Origin: Paratinospora sagittata
Lineage: Eukaryota; Streptophyta; Magnoliopsida; Ranunculales; Menispermaceae
NCBI GenBank assembly: GCA_035771175.1
Contig: CM069600.1
Location: forward strand, 7,773,729 to 7,837,728
Direction: 5' to 3'
Length of the DNA stretch: 64,000 nt
Positions 1-12,581 of this stretch are shown one piece after another. The notes under the pieces were generated by a model. The model was not told where the DNA came from. It did not search any database and saw only the letters and a program-made list of their open reading frames with translations. The stretch's first letter is position 1, and every line of letters begins with the position of its first letter. Position numbers and translations under genes: made by a program.

Positions 1-2130
1 ACGCCCCTGGCGTAGGCTGACGTCATGACCGGCACAATGTACTATACACTGTACATACCCGTATATAGTATGCAATACACTGTAAGCCTTCACGTACTCT
101 CACAATTTATCCCAAACTTACAGAATTTTTTTTATTTTATACAACAAATCAAATTCAATATAGATCTCTATCATCATTTCATTCATTCACAAATTAAAGT
201 CTCATCTGATAAATATCTATGATCATCTCATTTCATCAGATAGTATTACCACACAACCCATCTAGGTGATATTACATATATATATATATATATTGTGTGA
301 TAATTATACATATCAAAATCATAAAATTATGATCTATTTCCTCCATGTATACGTGCACGTACCAGACGAAGGTTCACGTGATTATCACTCATAGATTTTT
401 CCTTTTCCCTTCGACTCAATACCTGAAATTTTAGAGGAAATGGGGTGAGCAAACAACAGCTCAGTGAATATAGTTCTTGAGATGACAATTATATACATTT
501 AGAGAAATATGACATTTAAAATTATTTCAAACACTTATTCAACACATGCATCATTCAATGAATATATTGTACATGTCAACATCATAAATTTCATGATTTT
601 CAATAACATAATGCACAATCTCCCTCCTCCGCAAGGCAAGAGAGCGGGTCTAACCCTTGTATGGTCGTACAAGGTAGACACAACTTCTCATGACCCAATT
701 CAATAACACCATGCACAATCTCCCTCATCCGCAAGGCACGAGAGCGGGTCTAACCCTTGTATGGCCGTTACAAGGTAGCCACAACATCTCATTACCCAAG
801 TAACAGTCATTTCAAGGATCGTAACCCTTGTTAGGACAGACCTAACGAAATGACAATGAGGAATCGCAAAGCCTCATCATTACAAACTCCAATGCTAAAA
901 TCAGTTTGCATGATCCATAAAACTCAATGCCTTATATATAATATAACATGCGTACAATCAAACAGTTTATATGCGTACAATGCCATACAAGAACCAAATC
1001 AAGAAAACTATACTCACAGTGGTTACACGGGTTTTCTAATTCAACTGCTAAAATCGAGCAACAATAGGGCTTCCTCAAGAGCGTTTATTCATGCACTTAA
1101 GCTCTCAATTTAAACACTGAAATGACCATAGATTATCATGAGAATCATCATTTACCATTTCGGTAGCTACTAAAATATCAACTCACTGTTCACAGGACAA
1201 TTCATTTTTTTACTATTCACATTTACTATTCACTATTCATATTTACTATTCATATTTACTATTTACCATTTATTTTTACTATTCATCCGAAAGATGTAAA
1301 TTGTATTAAAATTGTCCAACGGCTCCAAAAATCATAAAATTGAATCTAACCACATATTCGGATTTCTAACAGTCCAGGGAGCATTTTCTACCATTCTAGC
1401 GGAGTTTCATTTACGTTGGGTCCAAAACCTCAATTCTTGAAAATGCCATAAAACGGCTTCCACAACAAAAATTACTCCGCTAGAATTGTTACATCTAGCT
1501 TAGAGATCAATTTCAAGAAGAAATAGAGTAGAAATCGCTTACCGTGGGTCTCGATTCGACGAAAATCTCGCATCCCCTTTTTTTTTCTTTTCTTTCTCTC
1601 CGTTCTCTCGTTCTCTGGTTCTTCTTCTCTTTCTGCAACACTTCTAATTGTTTGTTTTTTTTTCTTTTGCTGCAACTCCTCATCTCTCTTCTTTATTCTT
1701 TCTTTTCTTTATTTTTTTTTTATTCTTTCTTTCTTTTATTATTTTTTTATTTCATTCTAGTTGCCACACGTTGGAAGCAACTAGAATAATTTTTTTATTT
1801 AGATTTATATATATTAATGATTCCATGTACCTTGACTCCCTTTATTAACTAACTCCTCCATCACATTTCATTAAATTCATTCAATCATAATCAAATCCAC
1901 ATTTTTAATTAACCAATCTCATAAATTAATCAATTTAATTCACATGTATCATCTTCATTTCATAATTTTATTTATTCACTAATCATACACGCGTATATTT
2001 AGCGCATACGTATCAAATACGTATATTATCACGTGCATATTTAGCTCATACGTATGAAATACGTGTATTATACATCTCGATATACGCGTTTTTTAATGTA
2101 TGTATTTAATTAAAATTACGGGATGTTACA
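1..2130 (+). mobile_element. LTR (probable solo LTR), left end cut by window edge
   Basis: The window opens about 7 bases inside a repeat that recurs at 32776 and 54833. Aligned with those copies, the missing start is TGTCACG and the copy ends in TGTTACA at 2130. The other two copies have TG...CA ends and 5-bp target duplications, the signature of an LTR inserted by an integrase. No gag-pol coding lies inside. A block of about 100 bp (around 601-700) is repeated at about 704-800, which the 54.8-kb copy lacks. A run of short TTCATATTTACTA-like repeats lies at 1207-1285. The open frames inside (such as 1544-1789) are low-complexity pyrimidine tracts and not genes. Confidence 0.75.
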
Positions 2131-3562
2131 TGAGAAGAGTTCCATAAAAAAAGTTTCAAAAAAGTTTCATTACAACCACAAATACAAATTCAAGACAATT
2201 TAAAGTAGCATCAAGTTGTTAATAACGTGAAAGATTGATGAGTTTGAACCACTTCTAAGCTTTAATTTCTATAATAAAAAAAACCATGGTATAAGAGATA
2301 CGTGTGGAAAAAAAATAGTTAAATACCAAAATACTATTTTATCCTTATTGTAAAAATAAACTTTATAATAAAAACTTAACGTAAATTTTTCAAAAGCATA
2401 TTGAGTAACAAAAAGGCTTCATTAGCTGGGAAAAATCCAAATATTCTCATTATGATCACATAACAACAAATCTTATTGATAGCAATTTTTTTAAATGCTA
2501 CATTGTATCTCATGATATGGTAAATTGTAAATGAAAAATTATGTAAAAAAATAATCATTAATTACACATAACAAGTTCATTAGTTTTCTCTAACGATGTG
2601 TCATTTACAATATTTTTTTGAATGCTATTAAAGACATATTATTCTAACATACATAATATAAAGACCACATGACTTTTCTGAGCATATTTTTCATGGGCAG
2701 CTGTACGTAAGGCTGCAAAATAACATATCTTTAATTTATATTTCATTGGCCAACATGCAATATCCATTCATCAATCCACCACTACAACTATAGCTTGTAC
2801 GTACTACTCATGGATATATATATGCATGTCTCAGCTTTTTTTCCCACTTGTGCTTGAACTAACCAACAGTGCACGGATTTCAGAATCACTAACTAGCAGC
2901 TAATTGGGAAATATATATATTAGTACTAGTGCATAATAAAGTTAATTATTTATTTTGAAGGATGTTTTATTTAAATAAAAATCTTAATTAAAAGAAAATA
3001 TTAAAACAATATTATTAAGTAATGTTACAATGATAAATTGTAATGATTTCAATGATAAAAATAAAAGAATACTAACAAAGTCCAAAATATATATCCAAAA
3101 ATATTTACAAGAGGTATTAATGATTTAAATTGTTTAATTACCCTATAAAACATCATTAAAAATGAAAAATACTAAACTCAACTCATGAATTAAAGCTTTT
3201 TTTCAATTACACGGGTCAGCTACATAAATTTATTTTCTCATCTCTACTCTATCACAAGCTACAATATTTAATATCTCCAATTGTAAGACAACTAATAATG
3301 TCAATTTAAAATGAATAGTATTATTTTCAACTACAAAAATATAACTGTGCACTTTTATAGTCATTCGGAGATGCATATGTGGCGCATCTCAATATATGTA
3401 GATCATGATATAATTACCATAACAGTGTAGTTGTTCTATAGTTAGAATAACATTTTGTATTAGTAATACTACAAAACGAGAAGGTATACCTGTAAATTGC
3501 AAGTGCACTTTTTCTTTCATACCCTCTATGGAGTAGGATGCTCAATTTCACAAAGTAAACCA
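2131..3562. other. AT-rich intergenic DNA, no gene seen
   Basis: No frame of convincing length or composition, no RNA gene and no clear element ends were found. The sequence is AT-rich and full of stops on both strands. Confidence 0.5.
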
Positions 3563-3997
3563 CACTATAACAAAATTAATATTTAACAACATAACAAAAA
3601 ATAAAAATAAAAATGTTATTAAATATTAAAAATTTTAATAATATTTAAAACATGTTATTTATTTTAAAATGTACTTCATGTAATTTTGTTTTTCTAAAAA
3701 TTATGATTTAAAAATAATGTTTATTTTTCATCACTAAAATATTATTTGTTTCTAAATCTTATTAATATTTTAAAAAATCTAATGCAAATTTTTAATAATA
3801 ATTTTGAATTTTATATAATAAATTAATGAAAATTTGTGTTTCTTTTTTTTGTATAATATTAAATAATTAGATTTTAACTTTAAAGTTTTAATTATATTAA
3901 TAACATTTTTTAAATAATTAAAACTTCAAAAGATTTAATGATATTTATTTTAATAACATTTTTCACTATGTTGTTAAACATTTATTTTGATGTAGTG
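3563..3997. mobile_element. CACTA-like MITE
   Basis: The element starts CACTATAACAAAA and its other end reads CACTACATCAAAA on the opposite strand. The inverted ends stay similar for about 40 bp (shared TTTAACAACATA). It is flanked by the 3-bp direct repeat CCA (3560-3562 and 3998-4000). CACTA termini with a 3-bp duplication are the hallmarks of the CACTA/EnSpm superfamily. At 435 bp with no coding it is non-autonomous. Confidence 0.75.
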
Positions 3998-4112
3998 CCA
4001 AAGACCCCTAAAGGGTTAAAGGGCCCAATATAGAGAGCTTAAAGGTTCTGAAGCAAGCTAAGGGTAATAAACCACACCTAACATTAATTCCCAAAAAAGA
4101 ATTGAACTCTAA

Positions 4113-4346
4113 GGGCCTGTTTGGTATCCAATTTAAAACTAGTTTTTAAAAATAAATTTTTAAAAAGTTGTTTTCTGAGTTCATTTTTAGAAAACAATGA
4201 AAACAATAATTTATTGTATTTCTTCACAAAGTCAAAATAAAAATAATAATTTTTAAATATTTTGAAAACACTTCAACCAAACAAGTTTTTGAGATTCTTA
4301 AATTTAAAACAAAAAACAAATTTTAAATCTTATACCAAACAGGGTC
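4113..4346. mobile_element. Tourist-like MITE (PIF/Harbinger type)
   Basis: The left end GGGCCTGTTTGGTAT and the right end (opposite strand) GACCCTGTTTGGTAT form a 15-bp inverted repeat with two mismatches. TAA flanks both sides (4110-4112, 4347-4349). The TAA duplication suggests PIF/Harbinger; a hAT origin is less likely because no 8-bp duplication is visible. It is 234 bp, AT-rich and non-coding. Confidence 0.6.
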
Positions 4347-5089
4347 TAAACCTCACGGTTGAGGGGAGATGTCTTTACCGACCAAACCAAGAGATATTAG
4401 TTTGATACTTAATTTATACACATACAATTTGCATTTGTATTATGAATCTAATTACAATTCACTAATCTGATCTTCGATTCAATTCACCTAAGTCTCAAAA
4501 CAATAAGATTTCCAATTCACGAATTATAACAACAATGGTGTGACACCAAGATGTCCAATTCCTAAGTGTCACGAGTTAAGAGTGGAAAAGTTTTCACGTA
4601 TGACTTGTTTTGATTGGTAGAGAGCTAGCCAGAGTCATGTATATCATCTTCAACAAGGCCTTGAAAGCAACTTCTCCACAAGCAAACCGTGTGTTCTATC
4701 TATCTATCTATCTCAAAGCGAGGGTCCAAAGGATGAGGAATACTCATCATATTGAGTTCTTGTTTTGCCTCCATGCATGATTATGTTAGGTGAGAATGCA
4801 ATATTTGTTCTCAACAAACAGTATATAGCTTCAAAAGATAAAGTTCAAATTACAACAAATTCATTATTTGACAATGACCCAATTGTAATCTCATAGAGAG
4901 AGTATCAAAATATATATATGTGTGTGTAGGACAAGTCATTTTAGTATGGTTGGGGCCACTTAATTATATAAACTTCCAAGAAGCTTCATAGAAAAAAGGG
5001 AACAAATTAAAAGCAATCAACAAGTGGCTCTAACTACGTGGACGACTACAATTGTGCCATGTGGACCAACTTAGCCGACCATGCTATTT

Positions 5090-5205
5090 TTTATTTTTTT
5101 TTGAGGTCGGTGGCTATCAAGATTTTCCTAGTAGTCTCTTCGGACATTACTACAAATGCAGACACTGGTTGTCAACATATTAGAGAGTGGCATGAGATCC
5201 ACTGA
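5090..5205 (-). mobile_element. 5'-truncated SINE, same family as 7738-7920
   Basis: Read on the minus strand it matches the body and A-rich tail of the SINE at 7738-7920 (shared CTAATATGTTG, AGTGTCT, CTGATA-like and CTTGATA-like blocks, then a poly-A run). The tRNA-like head is missing. 2-3 kb of featureless AT-rich DNA surrounds it. Confidence 0.55.
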
Positions 5206-6300
5206 TGAGCACGCTATATTAATTGAACTAATAGGTATTTTAATTGAATTAATAGGTATTTCAATGCAAAAGTGGATTGTATTTTAAAAAAGTGTCATGT
5301 CATCAATGTCAAGAGACGTGCTTTCTATATGGCATAAAATTGAACTTCATAGATAATCAAGTTAAAAAGTGATTTTCAATGCTTTCATGAATTGTACACA
5401 TTTTGATAAGGTGTTAAATGCTTTTTTTAAAAAAATTTAATTTTTTTAATGGTATAGTTATAATAATTTGATGAGTCAGTAATAGATGGTTGTCCAATAG
5501 GCCGTCTAAAAGTAGACGATCATATTGACAGCCTCTATTTTTTCAACTCAGCTTGACATTGAATGTCAATAGTTGCATTGGAAAAAATTTTTTTTACACA
5601 ATGTCTATTTATCTTACGTGACAATTAATTTTTTTATAATCCATATTTGTATAGAAGATGTTCTAAGCTTTTGGTGGACCCTAGCTAATTTTAATAATTA
5701 TATTTTATGGAAATAGTGAGACACGTGTCTAACGATGATGAAGAGTTAGTTGGGCACGCCTCAAAACGAACTAATTATCATTTATTTATTATCTCTTAAT
5801 TATCTTTAGATTTGTATTATCAATAATATGTGTTTTTTAATTAATAGATTGTTTCACATTACATATCATCTACATGATTTAGATAATTCAATGAATTTGA
5901 ATGATAAAGTATAAACCTAAGGGTAGATGAGTAAGAATGGCTTTAGCGTTATGTATAATTTTAGCTAATTTCTCTCATTACAATTTTGCAATTGCCCGTA
6001 ACTACTTATTGATTACAAAAATTTTTTTAAAAAAAGATATCATCTAAACTTGCAAGGAATTTAAGAAAAGATGATTGAACAAATTCAAAAATTATGGTAA
6101 TATTTTAAGAAAAAAGAAAAAAAAAAGAGGACAAATTATTTTATAAGAATTTTACGACTGATTTGTGGTGCAACGTCTCGATTTAATACAAGAAATCTTC
6201 TTCTTTTTTCAACTATATGAAACAACAACTTTTTTAATTGAATAAAAAGGAGACCAAATTACATCATTAACAAATTACTAGCTAATCATTATTTCTCTCA

Positions 6301-6519
6301 TTTTTGTCACACTCCGCGGATGTAATGAGTACCCCCTCAGGGTATACTCCAGCCATTATAAAACTATAATATTGTCTCATTCCAGTACACAACCCACTCA
6401 ACAGTGTCTAGTACCCCAGGATCATTTGTCCACACTGGGATGAGACAATATTATGATTTCATAATGACTGGAGTATGCCCTGAGGGGGTACTCATTACAT
6501 TCACGGGGTGTGACAAAAA
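6301..6519. repeat. Fold-back element, ~81-bp inverted repeats
   Basis: The arm at 6306-6386 and the arm at 6434-6514 are near-perfect reverse complements (GTCACACTCC... against ...GGGGTGTGAC), extending into T-runs and A-runs at the outer edges. The 47-bp spacer has no coding. It is probably a non-autonomous DNA element or the result of an inverted duplication. Its RNA would fold into a long hairpin. No target duplication could be fixed because the flanks are T/A runs. Confidence 0.7.
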
Positions 6520-7084
6520 AAGCTTTATGGATCCTCTTGTTAGTTGTTAGTTATATAAACAACTCCTTCACCAGCTTTTATTTTCGAAGAGGAATCAATG
6601 ACCCATTAATCATCTTCACCCCAGTGATAATAATTGAACATTAGACCTTTCGGTTTCAGAGCCACCTCTTTACTAAAGATCCCCTTTACATTTGATTATT
6701 CTTTACTATATATATATATATATCACATTTAAATCATTGAAATTAAAATGATTAGTTAGAATTAAGGGTATATAAAAGTAAGCAAAAAATTCAAAGATTG
6801 TGATAACAATATTGTGGTACACATGATTTTGGGGGATCCATAGACAAGGAATTGAAATGGCAAACTTTGAAACGCGGACCTTTGTAAACCATTAAAGAGA
6901 TTTGTAATGCAAGGAGAGAGCTATGGAAGAAGATCATGTGGGGAAACAATTTAAAAAAAAGGACCACAAGATCAAAGACCACACTATATTCTCAAGTGTA
7001 TTGATGGTTCAATATGTGGCCGTCGACCATCAAACCCAACCCAATCTAGCCTAACCTAAAGATCACGTGTACGAGTACATCTTT

Positions 7085-7305
7085 GCCTGTGGTTCATGGC
7101 TTTGATAAGTTCGACATGATTGCCACACAAATAGTAGGAGGGCGGGCCTCGTTTTTATTGTTGTTATTGTTGTTATTATTACTGTGGGGGCATAACTGTT
7201 CTAACAACCACCTTTTAACAGTATATATCTCAAAAAACCTGTGGCTCGTGGCTTTGATAAGGTCGAAATGAGGGCCTCGTTTTTATTGTTGTTATTATTA
7301 CTTGA
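7085..7305 (+). repeat. Local duplication, two copies ~155 bp apart
   Basis: The block starting CCTGTGGTTCATGGCTTTGA near 7086 recurs in altered form (CCTGTGGCTCGTGGCTTTGA) near 7239. Both are followed by GGCCTCG and a run of TTATTG repeats. It is non-coding. Confidence 0.6.
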
Positions 7306-7737
7306 TAGCTCTAATTATGCGATAGTGGAGAAAACTAATTAAGGAGAATAATGGATAAAAAAAAATAGTTAATTTTGAAAAATAAGTACAAGTGGATCAT
7401 TGTAAAAATGATTAATATTGAATAACTAATTAAGTTATTGAATAATATATAAAAATTGTTAATTAAAGAAGGAGAATAATGCAAGGCATTGGAGGGCGTT
7501 TAGAGGTAAATGTTGGGAACTAGTTAGGGTATCTAGTATTTTTAAAACATAAAAAGTTGGTTAGTTTTTAATAAAAGGTATATTGAGACTAATTTAAAAA
7601 TAGTGCTATAAAAAATTAATATTGTCCAATGTGGTAATGACTAGTATGATGCATAAGTTAATTAATTAGATGCATAAATCTTGTGTTCCACCCGATGTAT
7701 TTTTTACTATTTCTCCAAATAAGAGAAATCTTAGCCT

Positions 7738-7920
7738 TTTTTTTTTTTTTTTGGAAGTTGACGGGTATCAGGATTCTCCTACTAATCTTTTGGGACACAG
7801 TCACAAATACTTTTAGACACTGCTAGCCAACATATTAGTAAGTAGCATAAGTTTTACTCGAACTTTCCACCTCAGGGTTGGAACGCTTGCCCCTAATCAC
7901 TAAACCAACCTATCTTTGGT
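7738..7920 (-). mobile_element. tRNA-derived SINE with 9-bp target duplication
   Basis: On the minus strand it has a tRNA-like head with a box A-like motif (GGTTGGTTTAGTGATTAGG) and a box B-like motif (GGTGGAAAGTTCGAGT). A body of about 110 bp and a poly-A tail (T-run from 7738 on +) follow. The 9-bp direct repeat TCTTAGCCT lies exactly outside both ends (7729-7737 and 7921-7929). This is the structure expected of a LINE-mobilised Pol III retroposon. Confidence 0.8.
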
Positions 7921-9975
7921 TCTTAGCCTTCATTTTTCACTCGTACATATTTGCATTATTCAATAACTTAGCAAGTGATTTTAACATTCTACTAAATACA
8001 AAATCATTTTTTGTTCCTTACTATTGTTAACTTAAGTTATTATTATATATATATTACTCTCTTTTGGAAAAAATATATATAAATATTTATGAATGAGCTT
8101 TAATGTATGAAAATGAAAAAAAGGGTGATTGGCCAATTAGTTTTTCTTATTACCCTTTATAACATTCTTCTTCATGTATAATTGTAATAATCTAAATATG
8201 CAGAAACGTGTTCTCACGTAAATTTCCTTCCTCCTCGTTATCAAAAGCTAAGAATATAACAACAATTAAATAAATTATTATCCAATATTTAGAGAATCAG
8301 GAAGGGAATATTCTGCGCTGATCATTTATATTATATAGTATAATTATATAAAATATAGAAATGGGACCTTTATGTCTTTGTCTACAACTTCTTGTGAACC
8401 CCATCTTCATGAAAAAGTGAACGTCTTATTCCTCACGGGTCTCATGAGTTGACCCCACAAATTTAAACTCAAAAACTGAATATAGTTATCAGAGTTCCAA
8501 ATTGCCACCATGTGCTCCATCTTTATCTTCTGAAAAAGAAAAAAACATGCCTTGGGTCAGCAGCTTTCTTCTTCTAATCCCTAAAAGTCGGTGTAAATTA
8601 TTGTTTAGGCAAATGATTTTATTTTATTTTATTTTATTTTTTTAAAAGCCGTAGTAGACTAAACTATCCATAGCAAAAGCACTTAGAACATGGGAGAATC
8701 ATCCACTTGTTCTTACATGTAATGTAAATGATTGGAGGATTATGAAACAAAGGTTGCCAGACTTTTTTATGTAAAGAATCTCAATGTTTAATGAGAATAG
8801 TTTATCTCTATAGCTGTAAAAGTTCGAGTTCAATATATGTCACATGCTGTTAAGTCAACAAGAGCTTGACTCAGTGAAAACAGGTTAAGTCCTAAAGTCG
8901 TCCTTATAAAAAAGTTTCAGGTTTTGATTCTTAGAGGCACCCTCGTTGACTTAGAGGCACCCTCATTGAAAAAGTCTACCATTTTGCTCCTAATTTCATA
9001 CCCAAAGGGTATAAGAATACCTTGTGAAAAACCAAAAATAAATAAATAAATAAATAAATCATAAAAAGATTAGGGATTAATTTCTACATTCATAAATGAA
9101 AAATAATTTGAGGACTCCAAAAGCATACTCGGCTAATGTACTGTGAACGGAGCCACGTATATTAGTTATCTCCATGTTGATCTAAGAGAATCAGGTATTT
9201 GAGTACATATTTCTCGAGTGTACTCTTGAGTCCCTCTATCAAGTCTTCCAAATATCTCCACATTTTTCTTACACATTTTACCATTTTCCTAACTTTTTAT
9301 TGTTCTTTATTTCAACCAAAATAATTTCATATGCTTCTAAAAAATTAAATAAATAATTAAGAAAATAAAAACACTCCTCAAAACAACATTAAAAACATTC
9401 TTAAAATTTATAATGTAACATGCCCACTATTGATTATGATTGAAGTTGAAAGATGCAACAGAGGATGTAGAGCTATGTAATTACTTTAATGATCATTTTC
9501 GACTTTAGTTCAATATAGTGTAAACCCATCTACATGATTTGTATAAATCACAAAGATAAGCTAAAAAGCAAGTTAAGATTAAGATTGAACAAACAAACAA
9601 ACAAACAAAAAGAACAAAAAATAAAAAAATAAAAAAAAAAACGTTAGAAGATAAAAAGATCCTTGATGCTCAAAATGTAGAAGCGTGTCAGAAAGTGAAG
9701 TCTGAAAGAAAGTCTACTGTCTGTTCTGTTCTATTTCAATGGTTCAGAGCACTTGATTAATGGAGAGCCAAGTCCAATACTGAATAAGCACAATAATTTC
9801 TTTTTAGATAAGCAATGGCGCAATAACGTGGAAGCAGTCTCACCAAGACAAGCCACGCCACCTCCCTTATACCCCAATTGGCACATGTGCTTGTTTATCA
9901 ACTTTATGGAACAGCCAAAACACTACATTTGGCTAACATTCAAATCCATGATTACTCTTTCTCCAATCAATAATC

Positions 9976-10021
<46 letters not shown>
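9976..10021. repeat. Poly-C tract of about 45 bases
   Basis: An uninterrupted C run from about 9977 to 10021. The true length is uncertain because long homopolymers are poorly resolved by sequencing. Confidence 0.9.
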
Positions 10022-10023
<2 letters not shown>

Positions 10024-10066
10024 ATATCTGCTTCTCTATCAAAACCATCAAAATTTTCAAAACTAA

Positions 10067-10068
<2 letters not shown>

Positions 10069-10123
<55 letters not shown>
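10069..10123. repeat. (AT)n microsatellite
   Basis: About 27 AT dinucleotides, only about 50 bp from the poly-C tract. Confidence 0.9.
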
Positions 10124-10128
<5 letters not shown>

Positions 10129-10209
10129 AGATTAATATTGATGGGTTTTGTCTTTCTTTCTTTTTTTTCTTTTTTTTCATGGGTAAAGGGTCTCATAATT
10201 TAAAGGTCA

Positions 10210-10310
10210 ACTTAGCCCTTGATAAAGCAGAATGGAGAAAAGAATTCATGTAACTAACTCCATGAGTTGGGATAGCACTTAGAGTTGAGTTGAATTGTAT
10301 TTGTATAGTT
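10210..10310 (+). mobile_element. RTE-type LINE 3' end fragment
   Basis: CCCTTGATAAAGCAGAATGG followed by ATTCATGTAACTAAC, GAGTTGGGATA and TTGAGTTGA matches the 3' terminus of the longer copy at 63.5-63.9 kb. There the same stretch encodes the end of an RTE-like reverse transcriptase protein. This is a short dead-on-arrival copy. Confidence 0.6.
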
Positions 10311-10404
10311 AAAATGGTGGGTTTCAAACTCATGATCTCAAATCTTGCATTCTACGTGTCAAACCATTGAAGCTAATTTTATTTGTTTCAAATAACTACA
10401 TTCA

Positions 10405-10580
10405 ACAAACATGAAGTTGATACAATTGGTAAAGAAATTTGAAACCCCAAAGTTTCAGGCCCTCATCTTAAGGGTAAGGGGAATTAATGGATCAGAAATG
10501 AATCTAATACCTCTCCGAAAGTACAGTCTAGTGATGAAGCTGGTTATACAACTAAATATTAACATTGTATTTTATAAGAC
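10405..10580 (+). mobile_element. SINE copy, family A
   Basis: TTGGTAAAGAAATTTGAA, GGGGAATTAATGGATCAGAA, CTAATACCTCTCC, GTCTAGTGATGAAGCTGGTT and TTAACATTGTA align in order with the better-preserved SINE at 18499-18687. It is strongly diverged, with no clear poly-A tail. Confidence 0.55.
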
Positions 10581-12480
10581 CTCTATTAGACTAGTTACTA
10601 TAGTTATAAAGAAACAACACAAATTGCATAACATTAAACACACAACAAATATTCAAATTCCCATTTCCTCCTTTTTTTTCTTCTTTTTTTTGAGTGCTCC
10701 TTTGTCCTCCATTGTCCCCATCTAACCAAATTAGCAATCAAAGGACAAAAGACAAATATTCCAACAAATAACAATGGCACATAAAAAGTCATATTAACCA
10801 TACTAAATATGAAAGATGGTAATTCTTGACAAAAAAACAGTGGATGTACAATAAGGATAACGTATATATTGATGCAACTATCTCATTTAATTTTACACAA
10901 AATTACATTTAAGGTAGGTTATACTAAGAAACAAGAATAACCCAAATATGAGAAGATATAAAATTAGCAAAATTAAAGTTGGAATTAACAGTGGGTGATG
11001 ACTAAAATAAGAGATTATGTTCTAAACACAAACACAAGTGACAAGCCGACATATGTCCTCCATGGCAACCACTAGTGTGAATTAGTAGCCCAACCACATC
11101 ATTAATTATTTCTTCTTCATGAATGAATGAAAAAATAAAAAATAAAAGAATTCATGAATGCAGGTGGGCTTGCAATGTGCCAGCGTGTACCTATCTCCAC
11201 AAAATCTTAAAGGGCCCTGCTTTTTCCTTTTTTTTTTATTTATTTGTTTTCTTTCCCACCCCAGATCTAGCCTTTTCCAAGTGAAAATGAATTAGAACTT
11301 TTTATTGAGTTTCATTCGCAAACTTTTGCTAGAATTTCTTGAATTTTCTGGAAAACATAAAGCCTGGACTATTTTTCTAATTTTCTTTTTGGTCCTACCA
11401 CCCACCATTTTTTTAAAATAAAAAATAAAAAATGGATAGGCCATGAAAACCTATTGTGAGCATCCTCTGCAGCAGGAACTAAGATATGAGTCACAAGAGT
11501 CGCACAATACCTGAACCTAATCAAAAGTTCAAAAACCAACTATATAGCCATATGTTGAAAAGGGGTCAAACCTTTGGCTCTGAAATGCAAGATTTAAGAT
11601 GATGAGTTCAAATCCAATCACTTATCTATCAAAAATAAACAAAAGGGTATGGTTTAAATATGTGGTCCATTGCGGGCACATGGCCTGCCAGTAGTGGGTG
11701 TGTGAAGGATTTATTGGCCTATAACATTTGACTTAGGATGGAACCATAGTATATAGGAACACACAATAATCTTACTTATGATATGAAAAATCTAAAAGAA
11801 AACATTTTGAGAAATGGGTGTGTGGTACGATGTATGGTGTGAAAACGTTTCTAAAGCTTATGGTTCTGATTGCACCCTATATAGGCATCTTGGTTATCAT
11901 TCATATGAAGAAGAATAAAGAGGAGGAAAAAAAAGAGATGGGATTTTAGATGTTACCTCTTCTCGAAGCTAAAGTCTGATTGGTCCATGTGTCGTTCATT
12001 ATTTGATCAGCCGTGAGCTAAGGAAGCTGCCTGGTCTAATTCTGGAATTCAAATTGAAAAAAAAGAAGCTTAATTTCCTCTTCTGCTGTACTTGTTCCTC
12101 CTATGCTTTTCTTCCGTTATATGCTTCTCAATACTGCAGTTGCTGATGATGAAGCTCCCACCACCACCACTATCACTGACCATCATCACCACCACCCTAC
12201 TCAGAAGCTCTTCCCCAGATATCCGCAATTACATTTCTCTGGAGCCTCATGTCTGCCACTTTCACCTCCAACTTCTGCCTCCTCCTCTCCTCCCTCTGAT
12301 ATATATATATTTTTTTGCGTCCCCTTCATATTCAAGCAGAGAAGAAAACTGCCTTTCTCTTCCACTTTTTCTATTTTTTTTTTTTTCTTCTTTTCAGTAC
12401 TTTTTGGCTTTCATACCACTTAATGCTTGCACTTTCACGTAATCACTGAATCATGCATAACCCGTGTCATCAGCTTTGCT
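10581..12480. other. Intergenic DNA and upstream region of the K+ channel gene
   Basis: No gene is supported. The stretch is AT-rich, then becomes pyrimidine-rich with CAC/CCA repeats near 12160-12420. Two open frames here (12092-12442, 12103-12423) are low-complexity histidine/threonine/proline/phenylalanine products and probably belong to the promoter or 5' leader. Confidence 0.45.
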
Positions 12481-12488
12481 ATTTATAA
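12481..12488 (+). promoter_or_regulatory. Candidate TATA box of the K+ channel gene
   Basis: ATTTATAA lies 94 bases upstream of the ATG at 12582, the right spacing for a start site near 12510-12520 and a short 5' leader. A pyrimidine-rich block precedes it. Inferred from position and sequence only. Confidence 0.4.
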
Positions 12489-12581
12489 CAGCCTCTCCGA
12501 GCCTTTATCACCCATGAAAGTTTTTACAGCACCCTCTACCGTAGCAGTAGTAGCCGTTGAGGAAATTGAAACACCATCATC

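Noticed and set aside
1472..1848. Poly-Phe/Ser and Lys/Glu/Arg-rich frames
   Set aside because: Opposite strands of one pyrimidine tract inside an LTR.
4680..4720. Possible CRISPR-like or regular repeat array (TCTA repeats)
   Set aside because: Only a short simple repeat; no spacers, and a plant genome gives no reason to expect CRISPR.
9753..10196. Frames with poly-Pro/poly-Gly and Ile-Tyr repeats
   Set aside because: Translations of the poly-C and (AT)n tracts.
12092..12442. Two overlapping open frames upstream of the K+ channel
   Set aside because: Low-complexity His/Thr/Pro/Phe products from a pyrimidine-rich, TATA-containing stretch; fits promoter or leader better than a gene.
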